From Chitinophagales bacterium (GTDB lineage Bacteria > Bacteroidota > Bacteroidia > Chitinophagales > Saprospiraceae): 44,341 nt of DNA. How positions within the stretch are numbered: position 1 is the first letter of the stretch; every line of letters begins with the position of its first letter. The notes beneath the pieces were generated by a model. That model was not told the DNA's origin. It worked only from the letters and a program-made list of their open reading frames with translations, and did not search any database. Positions 33,895 to 42,000 of this stretch are shown piece by piece. Position numbers and translations under genes: made by a program. The stretch covers positions 1 through 44,341 of the forward strand of contig JAKSDI010000305.1 in the NCBI GenBank assembly GCA_022360175.1, given 5' to 3'.

Positions 33895-34443
33895 TTGGGA
33901 AACGTCAACACATACCCAACAGATCAAACTTTGGCAGAAGCCTGTGCCCGCTGTGATCAGCGGGCACAGCGACTGCTTTATGATCGGTATGTAGGAGTGA
34001 TGTACAATACGACTTATCGTTACTGCTTCAATAAAGAAGTAACAGAAGATATTCTTCAAATCACCTTCACCAAGGTCTTTGCATCTATTCGGCGGTACGA
34101 TGCTAAAAAAGGTAGCTTGTTAGCCTGGATGCGTCGTATATGCATCAATACTACAGCAGATGTATTAAAGAGAGAAGCCAAATGGGAGCCACTTTGGGAG
34201 CAGGATTGGGAAATGGCAGATAAAAAAATCGATTATGATGAGTATAGTACGGAATTGATTTTGAAATTGATTGAAGAACTTCCTAAAGAACAAAGAACCA
34301 TTTTTAATTTATACGAAATAGAAGGATATACACATGAAGAGATCGCTCAAATGATGGGCGTTAATGTGAATACTTGTCGAGTATATCTTTCGAGGGCAAA
34401 GAAACAATTGAGAAAAGCCATATCAATATGTGAGGGGATTTAA
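33895..34443 (+). CDS. ECF-type RNA polymerase sigma factor (sigma-70 family)
   Basis: The protein has 182 residues with region 2 (RAQRLLYDRYVGVMYNTTYR, EDILQITFTKVFASI, WMRRICINTTADVLKRE) and region 4 (LPKEQRTIFNLYEIEGYTHE, MMGVNVNTCRVYLSRAKKQL). It lacks regions 1 and 3, as extracytoplasmic-function sigma factors do. The start is a TTG at 33895: an in-frame stop lies six codons upstream and the first ATG is already inside region 2, so a non-ATG start is forced. It is followed after 33 nt by an anti-sigma-like membrane protein, the usual partner arrangement. Its target promoters cannot be told from the window. Confidence 0.93.
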   Translation: MGNVNTYPTDQTLAEACARCDQRAQRLLYDRYVGVMYNTTYRYCFNKEVTEDILQITFTKVFASIRRYDAKKGSLLAWMRRICINTTADVLKREAKWEPLWEQDWEMADKKIDYDEYSTELILKLIEELPKEQRTIFNLYEIEGYTHEEIAQMMGVNVNTCRVYLSRAKKQLRKAISICEGI

Positions 34444-34475
34444 TCGTATCTATCAAAGGATCAACAGTATAATGA

Positions 34476-35717
34476 ATGAGTGATTTACAAAACAGATTAG
34501 ATCAATACCGAGAGCCTGACTTCGACCAGGAAGCTCTTTGGGATAAAATTGAACGTCCTGAAAAGAAACGAAGGCGATGGATATTGTTCTTATGGTTGGG
34601 CTTGCTAATGTCTTTCTCAATGGCAGGAGCTTATTGGCTGGATTCTATTGATTTTATCAGTGAAAAAGAACCTGTAGATTTAGATTCTTACATTATTCAA
34701 ATCAGCGAAAAGGCATCAGAAGATAAAATGAACTGGGAGGATATTACTATAGAAAATGAGGAAGAGAATAAAGGGAATGGTTCATCTGTAATAGCTCTGA
34801 TTAAAAATGATGCAGGTAACTCAACAGCAGATATTCAAACTGTTCAACCTAGAACGTTTGATGCTGAGCCAATACATACTGATCATATTAAGCAGCGTCA
34901 AGAAAAACATAGACAAAGCCTGTATAATGAAAATGAAACAAGCATACAAATAGAAGCATCTCCTTCTTTGCCCAGTACGATGCAAGAACTGGAAAAATTA
35001 CCTACTATTTCAATGGTACTAATGGATATAGATTATCCAAAAGAGCCTCTCCCGAAAATATCTAGTATTTCTGAGTGTGTTATTGCTTTCCCTCGTCATG
35101 AGTTGATGTTTTTTGGAGGACTGGCTGGTCAGTTACATCGGTTTCATGTTGAAGACGGGAAGAAAACTAAATTAGAAAAAACAATACCAGGCTATTACCT
35201 GGGCTTACAGTATAAAAAACGTTTTAATAATGTATATTACCTGGTAGCAGATGCCAAGTATGCCTTTCACCAAAGTGAGATTGATGCTACAGATAAGCAA
35301 AGCCTACAGTTGCTTAGCAGTACAAATGAAGTGACGGTTATTGAGACAACTACACATTACAGCTTGTATAATCAGTATCATTACCTTGATCTTGCCATTG
35401 GAGCAGGTATAGCTCAATATATTGGGAACATGGAAATTGTACTGGAATCAAGCCTGGGAGCAGCTCATTGGCTTAAGGTGGATGCTGATTATCTGGATGA
35501 AAATACCGTGTTGCAAAAAGTGAAGTCCAATGAAATAAAGCCGACAACTATTTTTGGTAAACTTAATTTCTCATTGAGAAGGCACTTACCAACTAATATA
35601 TTAATTGGAGGAAATATATCTGCTCAAACACCTCTTAGAGTTGATTCTAAATCAGCTACTTTCCGGCACCAACTGCTGCCTTTTTATATTGGTATCAACA
35701 TAGGGAAACGGTTTTAG
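34476..35717 (+). CDS. Anti-sigma-like inner-membrane protein with C-terminal outer-membrane-barrel-like domain
   Basis: Residues 1-35 are cytoplasmic and charged (LDQYREPDFDQEALWDKIER then KKRRR), as in Bacteroidota proteins encoded after ECF sigma factors. One membrane segment follows (36-55, ILFLWLGLLMSFSMAGAYWL). Residues ~56-205 form an acidic, low-complexity, probably extended periplasmic stretch. Residues ~206-413 have beta-barrel character (FFGGLAGQLHRF, GYYLGLQYKKRF, YLDLAIGAGIAQYI, IFGKLNFSLRR) and end in phenylalanine (GINIGKRF), the usual last residue of outer-membrane barrels. If both predictions hold, one chain spans from cytoplasm to outer membrane and could tie the sigma factor to a surface event. 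The N-terminus shows no classical zinc-binding anti-sigma motif (HxxxCxxC). It is probably co-transcribed with the sigma gene. Confidence 0.72.
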   Translation: MSDLQNRLDQYREPDFDQEALWDKIERPEKKRRRWILFLWLGLLMSFSMAGAYWLDSIDFISEKEPVDLDSYIIQISEKASEDKMNWEDITIENEEENKGNGSSVIALIKNDAGNSTADIQTVQPRTFDAEPIHTDHIKQRQEKHRQSLYNENETSIQIEASPSLPSTMQELEKLPTISMVLMDIDYPKEPLPKISSISECVIAFPRHELMFFGGLAGQLHRFHVEDGKKTKLEKTIPGYYLGLQYKKRFNNVYYLVADAKYAFHQSEIDATDKQSLQLLSSTNEVTVIETTTHYSLYNQYHYLDLAIGAGIAQYIGNMEIVLESSLGAAHWLKVDADYLDENTVLQKVKSNEIKPTTIFGKLNFSLRRHLPTNILIGGNISAQTPLRVDSKSATFRHQLLPFYIGINIGKRF

Positions 35718-35824
35718 GAGCTCTTTGCGTATGAAGGCGTAAAGTTGTTAAACCTATTGTTAAAATGAAGAGCGAATAATTGGAGGTTCGTTATAAAGGC
35801 ATCTATTCACATAACACCTTTACA

Positions 35825-36517
35825 ATGAAATCTCTATTGCTCTTTTTTATGTTCTCTACACTCACTTTTAGTTTGGCTTTTGGACAATTAACACTTGGCG
35901 TAAAGGCAGGAGCCAACTATTCAGTTTTTAAATGGAATGATGAACCTCCAAACTTCGATTCCAGGAATGAATCACTACAATGGATACCTGGTTTCCATGC
36001 AGGAGTAAGAGCCGCTTACCGGATGAATAATGTCGAATTGACTGGAAATCTATTGTATGCTCAAAAAGGTTTTCAGGATGATAGCAATACCAAATTACCA
36101 GCTACAGAGATTCGCTTAGGTTATATTAGTTTCCCAATTGCTGTCAGATACTACTTTACAGAAGGCCTTTATGCAGGGGTAGGTGCAGAGGTCTCTCATA
36201 TGGTTAAGGCTACTTCTTATTCTGTAGACCCTAATTCCCCTTTTCATAGAGGTCCTCAGGATTTATTAGATGAAGATTGGGTACTACATGATACATATAA
36301 TCGGACTGATATAGGTGTACTAGGAGAGATAGGTTATCAATTTACAACAGTAGTAGGTGTACAATTGCGTTATATTCAAGGCTTAAGCGATTGGTATCAG
36401 GGAAAACTACAATTCACGGATGTCAATGGTGAACCTTTAGATCAGGACTTTAAATTCAAAAGCCGTAGCCTTCAGTTAAGCCTTACAGCTAATCTGATGT
36501 CGTTTTCTAACACTTAG
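35825..36517 (+). CDS. Outer-membrane beta-barrel protein, paralogue of the gene at 30609
   Basis: The frame opens at TTG 35780, but ATG 35825 starts a proper signal peptide (MKSLLLFFMFSTLTF...AFGQ), giving 230 residues. Strand motifs LTLGVKAGANYSVF, VELTGNLLYAQKGFQDD, YISFPIAVRYYFTEG, LYAGVGAEVSHMV, VLGEIGYQF and VGVQLRYIQGL mark the Bacteroidota beta-barrel (OMP_b-brl/PorT-like) family and align along the whole length with the barrel at 30609. It follows the anti-sigma-like gene by ~107 nt on the same strand and may be a target or partner of that sigma factor. No enzymatic motif was found. Confidence 0.8.
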   Translation: MKSLLLFFMFSTLTFSLAFGQLTLGVKAGANYSVFKWNDEPPNFDSRNESLQWIPGFHAGVRAAYRMNNVELTGNLLYAQKGFQDDSNTKLPATEIRLGYISFPIAVRYYFTEGLYAGVGAEVSHMVKATSYSVDPNSPFHRGPQDLLDEDWVLHDTYNRTDIGVLGEIGYQFTTVVGVQLRYIQGLSDWYQGKLQFTDVNGEPLDQDFKFKSRSLQLSLTANLMSFSNT

Positions 36518-36554
36518 GAAAAAAGCTTGAATTTTTTAAAAGCCTGTAATATTA

Positions 36555-37169
36555 TCAAAAGCTTAGTTTTTGATAAGCTACCAAGCCTTCATCAGTTAAA
36601 TAAGGTACGATATTACTGATGAAGGCTTTTAGATAATAATCAACCACTAAAGCGCCATTTTCATCAAAGTGTATCTCTGCATGATTGATCCAATTATCTC
36701 CCAATATTAAAATATTAGTGATCAAATGGTCGTATAGGCCAGAAACCCATTCTTCCTTCATTAGCCCTCGTTCTATCAAGTGCTGGAAAGTAATGTGAAA
36801 TTGAAAACGGCGTAACTCAATATGCTGCCGAAATTTTTCACGAATAGATGCAATTCGCCTTATGATACGAACAAAATCGAGCAGCAAAAAACGATACTTA
36901 TACAAGAGATGGAATGATTGTTTCGCCTGCTGAAATAAGGTGTTGAGGTCTATCTCTGGTGCCTGCATATGTAATGCTGGAATGTCTATCTCCTCTATTA
37001 ACTGGTCATATAAGGCTTCTATCAGAGTATCTGTGTTTTTGAAGTGATAGCAGAGGTTTCCATGGCTTATTCCTATCTCTTCCGCAATACTACGCACAGT
37101 GGCTTGATCCGTTCCTAATTCATTAAATTGCTTGAGTGCAACCTCTAGTATACGCTCTTTGGTACTCAT
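36555..37169 (-). CDS. TetR/AcrR-family transcriptional repressor
   Basis: ATG 37169 (MSTKERILEVALKQFNELG) is chosen over one five codons upstream; 204 residues. The N-terminal helix-turn-helix (residues ~24-43: ATVRSIAEEIGISHGNLCYH, then FKNTDTLIEALYD) is a standard TetR DNA-binding domain. The C-terminal ~150 residues are a helical ligand-binding and dimerisation domain of no recognisable specificity (aromatic-rich, LLYKYRFLLLDFVRIIRRIA). It is divergent from two small membrane-protein genes. The shared 144-nt region has two palindromes over the promoter, so it probably represses them and itself. Confidence 0.92.
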   Translation of the reverse strand: MSTKERILEVALKQFNELGTDQATVRSIAEEIGISHGNLCYHFKNTDTLIEALYDQLIEEIDIPALHMQAPEIDLNTLFQQAKQSFHLLYKYRFLLLDFVRIIRRIASIREKFRQHIELRRFQFHITFQHLIERGLMKEEWVSGLYDHLITNILILGDNWINHAEIHFDENGALVVDYYLKAFISNIVPYLTDEGLVAYQKLSF

Positions 37170-37206
37170 ATTTCGACAAATCATTCAAATGTAAAGATAA
37201 AAATAA

Positions 37207-37254
37207 TTTAGAACGCTTGTACTAAAATGTTTTCTCTAGTACATTTGTACTAAA
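37207..37254. promoter_or_regulatory. Tandem TetR-type operators (two 20-bp palindromes)
   Basis: Copy 1 (37207-37226) is TTTAGAAC-gctt-GTACTAAA with one mismatch between arms. Copy 2 (37235-37254) is TCTAGTAC-attt-GTACTAAA, also with one mismatch. Both fit TTTAGTAC-N4-GTACTAAA, and their centres are 28 bp apart. They lie between the TetR gene and the genes it diverges from. The operator call is inference from symmetry and location. Confidence 0.75.
37217..37247 (+). promoter_or_regulatory. Promoter of the small membrane-protein pair, embedded in operators
   Basis: TTG (37217-37219) and TACATTTG (37240-37247) are 20 nt apart, the same spacing as the sdh promoter. The first element falls in operator copy 1 and the second in copy 2, so a bound repressor would cover both. 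On the minus strand TACATTTG at 37193-37186 could be the -7 box of the TetR gene. Confidence 0.7.
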
Positions 37255-37313
37255 TTTTTTACTTCAATAATTATCAAAGAAGAGAAAAAATATTGACACC
37301 TTAAATTGACGAC

Positions 37314-37511
37314 ATGGACAAAGATAAAATGATGGACAATGCTCGTGATTCTTATCGTAGTATAGAATCATTTTTAGAGCACAAGGAAGATGACAGTATG
37401 CTGGTTATCATAGGGAAAATTCTGTTACGTATTATCGGCATTTTCATTATGATACTACTTTCCCCATTTTTATTGCTTGGTTTATTTATTGCATTTATAG
37501 CAGTGTTTTGA
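37314..37511 (+). CDS. Small membrane protein (65 residues)
   Basis: It has a charged N-terminus (MDKDKMMDNARDSYRSIESF, with LEHKEDD) of about 28 residues, then one or two closely packed hydrophobic helices (MLVIIGKILLRIIGIFIMIL and SPFLLLGLFIAFIAVF). There is no signal cleavage site or known family. It lies immediately downstream of the predicted TetR-regulated promoter (leader of about 60 nt). The stop TGA overlaps the TTG start of the next gene, so the two are translated together. It may be a stress- or membrane-response protein, but this is only suggested by the regulator. Confidence 0.75.
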   Translation: MDKDKMMDNARDSYRSIESFLEHKEDDSMLVIIGKILLRIIGIFIMILLSPFLLLGLFIAFIAVF

Positions 37512-37837
37512 AGGTTTTTATTGCAATCTGTTTTTTTCTATTCACCGTGCATCAGGTGCTGCAAAAGGTGATGGGAGTTTCCATTGCAATAGCAGATAGT
37601 TATCTGGACCCGCTATTGTGCATGCCCCTGGTTTTATTCCTATTGGATTGGGAAAGACAAAGAATATGGCATAGCCCAAACTTATCAATAGGAATGGTTT
37701 TATGCCTTACCCTTGTACTTGCAGTGATATTCGAATTTGCTTTCCCTGTATGGAATTCAGGATTTACAACAGATTATTTAGATGTATTGCTTTACTTCAT
37801 TGGAGCAGCTTTGTACATAGCGGTGCGACTCCAATGA
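37508..37837 (+). CDS. Small integral membrane protein (109 residues)
   Basis: The start is TTG, overlapping the preceding stop as TTGA. There are no in-frame ATG starts that keep the first helix. Three to four hydrophobic helices are visible: FIAICFFLFTVHQVLQKVM, DSYLDPLLCMPLVLFLLDW, SIGMVLCLTLVLAVIFEFAF and LLYFIGAALYIAVRL. The motif YLDPLLCMP-VLFL recurs, in my memory, in short Bacteroidota membrane proteins sometimes labelled 'magnesium citrate secondary transporter', a label I would not trust. It could also be a VanZ-like fragment. It is probably co-regulated with the upstream small gene by the TetR repressor. Function unknown. Confidence 0.7.
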   Translation: MKVFIAICFFLFTVHQVLQKVMGVSIAIADSYLDPLLCMPLVLFLLDWERQRIWHSPNLSIGMVLCLTLVLAVIFEFAFPVWNSGFTTDYLDVLLYFIGAALYIAVRLQ

Positions 37838-37866
37838 ACGATTAAAAACATAGGTTATAATTGCAT

Positions 37867-38868
37867 CTATACCCATTCATCATGAGCGTCTAATAGGATG
37901 GGTTGGTAGTTGATGTATTGTACAATTCTGGGAGATTTGGTCGTATTAGGACAGCTACCATGTGGTAGTGCATGATGCCAAATGATGAAATCACCAGCTT
38001 GGCCTGAAAGAGGGCGTGTGCCTAATTTTTTAAGGTCTTGTTCTCTTGGAGCAGCTCCTTCAGGTAGATTCTCCAACCAATCTTCTATCTTATTGTGAAA
38101 GCCAGGGACAACCGTAAAGGCTCCTTGTCCAGCCTCTGTATCAGATAAATATAATAAACCTTGCAAACCAAAATAGATAGGCCTCTTTAGGCTGACATCC
38201 CAGTGAAGATTGGGACCCGGAAATGGATGCCCTTTGGCGACAGGCGGATTGAAGCTTACTCTATCCATACTCACCAGAAGATCATTTCGTTTCCAAAGTT
38301 GCTGATAAGCACCTTTAATTTTTTCTGACAACCTATTTTTATCCAGAAGTTCATGGTTGAATAATTGTACCATAATCCCTTTCTTCACAGGGAGTTGTTT
38401 ATACCAGGTAGCAGGATCATCAGGAGTAGCTTCTATAAACTGATAGATCAATTCTACCGTTTTTTGGCAATCTTCTTTGGGTATTGCATTTTTAATGATC
38501 ACATAGCCTTCTTCATCAAAGTGTTTAAGATCTTCATCACTTAAAACATTGGAAGAAGCAGGTGCTAGCTGATCATTGTTACCACTGACCAGCGTATTAA
38601 AATATTTAATGATTGGTTGTGATATTTTGCCATTTTTGAGAATCCAGTCTTCAAATTCAGAAAAAGAAGGATTACTGGAAAAAACATAATTAAGGGTTGG
38701 CTCAAGGCCTATCCCAAGCGTGTTGAAAAGAGCATTGAGGTACTTCCATTCTATATTCCATGAGGCTTCATTGCCTCCGCCTTGTTTTTTAAAATTTAAA
38801 TAGGACCAGGCGCGCTTTAAGTAATAGATTTCTAATTTCCCTGTTTCCAGATGATTTACTAATTCCAT
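37867..38868 (-). CDS. Phytanoyl-CoA dioxygenase (PhyH) family protein
   Basis: The protein has 333 residues. The N-terminal ~105 residues are a helical region not typical of the domain. Residues ~108-325 form the PhyH fold of Fe(II)/2-oxoglutarate oxygenases: FDEEGYVIIKNAIPKEDC, then the metal triad His222/Asp224 (NLHWDVS) and His303 (HALPHGSCPN), with Arg314 (SPRIVQYINY) expected to bind 2-oxoglutarate. It probably hydroxylates a small molecule; the substrate is unknown and no biosynthetic genes are adjacent. There is no signal peptide. It is convergent with the small membrane-protein pair and divergent from the long gene at 39082. Confidence 0.87.
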   Translation of the reverse strand: MELVNHLETGKLEIYYLKRAWSYLNFKKQGGGNEASWNIEWKYLNALFNTLGIGLEPTLNYVFSSNPSFSEFEDWILKNGKISQPIIKYFNTLVSGNNDQLAPASSNVLSDEDLKHFDEEGYVIIKNAIPKEDCQKTVELIYQFIEATPDDPATWYKQLPVKKGIMVQLFNHELLDKNRLSEKIKGAYQQLWKRNDLLVSMDRVSFNPPVAKGHPFPGPNLHWDVSLKRPIYFGLQGLLYLSDTEAGQGAFTVVPGFHNKIEDWLENLPEGAAPREQDLKKLGTRPLSGQAGDFIIWHHALPHGSCPNTTKSPRIVQYINYQPILLDAHDEWV

Positions 38869-39081
38869 GTTGTTTTTTACAGATTTAGGTGTTTTAGCGT
38901 TCAGCTATTTGTACGTGCTGAATGTGTTGGAAAAATACATTTTCCACTGGGGATTTCAAAATCTTGGTTTTCTCTTTTCGTTTCCCTGCAATTCAATTCG
39001 TCGAAAAGAATCTTCTCTTAAGCGGGAAAAGTGGATAGAAGTGCTGAAGAAATTTATTATAGTGTTTATAACATATGATAT

Positions 39082-42000
39082 ATGACGAGCAACCCAAAAA
39101 ACCAGGCCTCAGCTACCAGAGGTACTACTACTCATCTGGAAGCTGGAACCTATGATGTAATTCGTACGCGCCTACAACAGCAAAGTTCACAACTTCAGGA
39201 ACGACTTATCCAATTAGACAGGGAAAGGCAAATTGTTTTTGGAGGACAGGAAAAGCAACTACTTTCTAACAATCGAATCCACACAAAAAATAATTGTATC
39301 GCCCGTGATTTGGCTGCAGTAGGAACACATTGTATTCTAGGCTATAATGTGCATATTGGTTTACGCCAGGAAATACGGCTAGAAGATGTTTTTGGCATCT
39401 ACCAATTTGATGGCAAACATTTTCATGAGTCTGGTTTAGATTTGTTGCGGGACGAGAAGTTTATCACGGATTTTAGCAACCTTTATCGTTACTATAAAGA
39501 TGCTTCTTTTGCTCGTTTTATACGTCAGGATGCCTATTTGTTCATGGTGTTTCAGGTTTCTGATGTGACTGATGATATTAAAGCATTTAAATGGCTCCTG
39601 GAAGGGGAGCAACTAAGTTATATTGATGCCCGTAGTGAAAAAGAAATTAGACGCCCTGCTCAGCATGAATTTAAGTGGACGGCTGTAGGTCGGGATGCAC
39701 ATCGCAAAGGTAAACACCCTCATATATCTATACTGGATCGTGTTTTTGTAGAAGCTATTGGAGGAGATATTACTATTAAAATAGAAGATAATACCGATGA
39801 TGGCCTGGGAATATATAGAGAGGTAGTTGAGTATAAAGATCAAACACTGGATGACGGTGAGTATAGTTTTGCCCAATTAGGGCATCTCATAGCTTTGCGT
39901 ATCCAACCTTATCAGGAAGCTGCACGATACTATATCTTTAATGAAAAAAATAATAAGGTAGAACGAATTGATGCACTTAAAAATGCAGGTATTCTTTTGC
40001 CGGAAGGCCATGGGCTTATATTTCCGGATGCCTATTACTTAAAGACAGGTACTTTCAAGCGTTTTGAATTGGAGGTAGGTACAAAGCGTTTTGTACGCCG
40101 CATTAATGCTCCTAATGGAGAAGACTTTTTATACGTTTTCTACAATCAGGAAGAGGGAACCTATGTATTGTTGCATTATAATCTTATCAAGCAAGAGGTT
40201 GATACTCCGATTATATGCCATGGGTATGCATGTATGCAAGATGGTACCTTGGCCTATTTCCGGTCAGAAGCAGAAGCAGTTCGTCACCACTTAATTCAGG
40301 CGTGGAGTACACCTTTTGGAAAAGAAGCAGCAAAAGAGGTAACGGATACAGATCACTATTTGTACAAAGTAGGGAATAAGGAGCTTGTCCGGGCTATGGC
40401 TGATGCTCAGGAGTTGCAGGCTTTATTATCAAAAGATGATGATGCCTATGCCGGGCTTTATGAAGATATCGATCAGCAGTGTACCCGAATGTTGGACACA
40501 TATCACTGGTTAGAAGCAGAAGCCGGACAAAATATTTCAGAACCTATCGGCCTTATACGCGAAACAGCACTAGCTGCTATTGATGCTTTTGAAAAGAAAA
40601 AGCAAGCAGAACACGCTGCTCAAGATGCGTTCCAATCTGTAGAAAAAGAAGCTCGGAATTTATTTAAAGACATTGAGCACCGATCAGAAAAGGGGCTGGA
40701 AGTTTTTGTGGAGCAAATGTCTTCATTACGAGCCTTAAGAGGTAAAACAATAGCTTTGAAAAAGCAGCGATATGCTAATGAAAAAGCAATTGAAAGCCTG
40801 GAAGATCAGATTGTGAATGTGACAGGAGAGGTTGGAGAGCGATGTGTAGCATTGCTCTTAGAGGAAGATTCTTTACAGTCTTACCATGAGCAAATAAATA
40901 GCTTGTCGACTGCTGCTGTTGAAGCAAAGACGATGAGTGCTTTACGTGAATTACTAAATACGGCTTCGGAGATAGGAGATGCTTTGCAGTTGTTGATGGA
41001 GATGGTACAAAACCTCAAAATAGAAGAAGTATCCCAGGCAACTGCTATTACAGAGCGCCTAACGGCATTGTTTGCTCGACTGAATCAGGAAAAGTTTCAG
41101 TTAGAAGGTCGTCGGAAAGAACTTTACCGTTTGGAATCTGGTGCTGCATTTAAAGCTGCCATACAATTATTAGAACAGGCAACTGCAAGCTTGTTGGAAG
41201 CGGCTGATAGCCCTGAGAAGTGTGATGAAGGATTATCGAAAGCAATGGTGCAGCTGGAAGAGCTGGATGGGCAGTTTGTAGAATCAGACGAATTCATTGA
41301 GCAGCTAGGAGAAAAGAGGACCGCAGTGTATAGTGCTTTTGATACGCGAAAACGCCAACTCCTAGAGGCAAGCAATAAAAAAGCTGCTACCATAGAACGG
41401 GCTGCTGGCAGACTGTTGGAAAATATCAGGAAACGAAGTCAGCAGATTAAAGAAGAAGCAGAAATTCATCATTTCTTTGCTGCAGATTTACTTGTAGATA
41501 AAGTGCGTGATATTATCCTGCAATTGAAAAATATGCAGGAACTAAATAAAGCTAGTGCCATTAATGCCAAATTGGAAGGTGTAAAAGAAGAAGCACTACG
41601 CCAATGGCAAGACCGGACCGAATTATTTATTGATGGTGAAAACATAATTCGCCTGGGCAAGCATGCTTTTGAGGTCAATGTACAACCTCTGGAACTCACG
41701 ATCATTCCTCAGGATGGACAATTATATTTTCATTTGACAGGGACTAATTTTTATGAGCTGATCGAAGATAAAGTGATGAATGATAGTAAACAATTCTGGA
41801 ATCAGACGCTACCTTCTGAAACGAAGGATATAGATAGAGCCTCATTTTTGGCGTATCAGTTATTACAAGAGGGGATAGGACGGGAGCTATTACCATTACT
41901 GATAAAAGAAGATGCTGCTATACCGCATCCTGATTTGCAAAAGCAAGTGGCAAATATTGCTGCTAGCCGTTTGGAAGAGGGATATACCAGAGGTGTACAC

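Noticed and set aside
36553-36575. Hairpin tatcaaaa/ttttgata as a terminator between convergent genes
   Set aside because: Only 8 A/T-rich pairs and overlapping the TetR stop codon; too weak to list.
38867-39085. 72-residue plus-strand ORF between the PhyH gene and the ATPase-like gene
   Set aside because: It fills a divergent promoter region, overlaps both neighbours' starts, and shows no family resemblance or plausible initiation context.
40736-40760. RGKT in the ATPase-like protein as a Walker A motif
   Set aside because: The leading GxxxxG of a P-loop is missing and the segment lies in a coiled coil.
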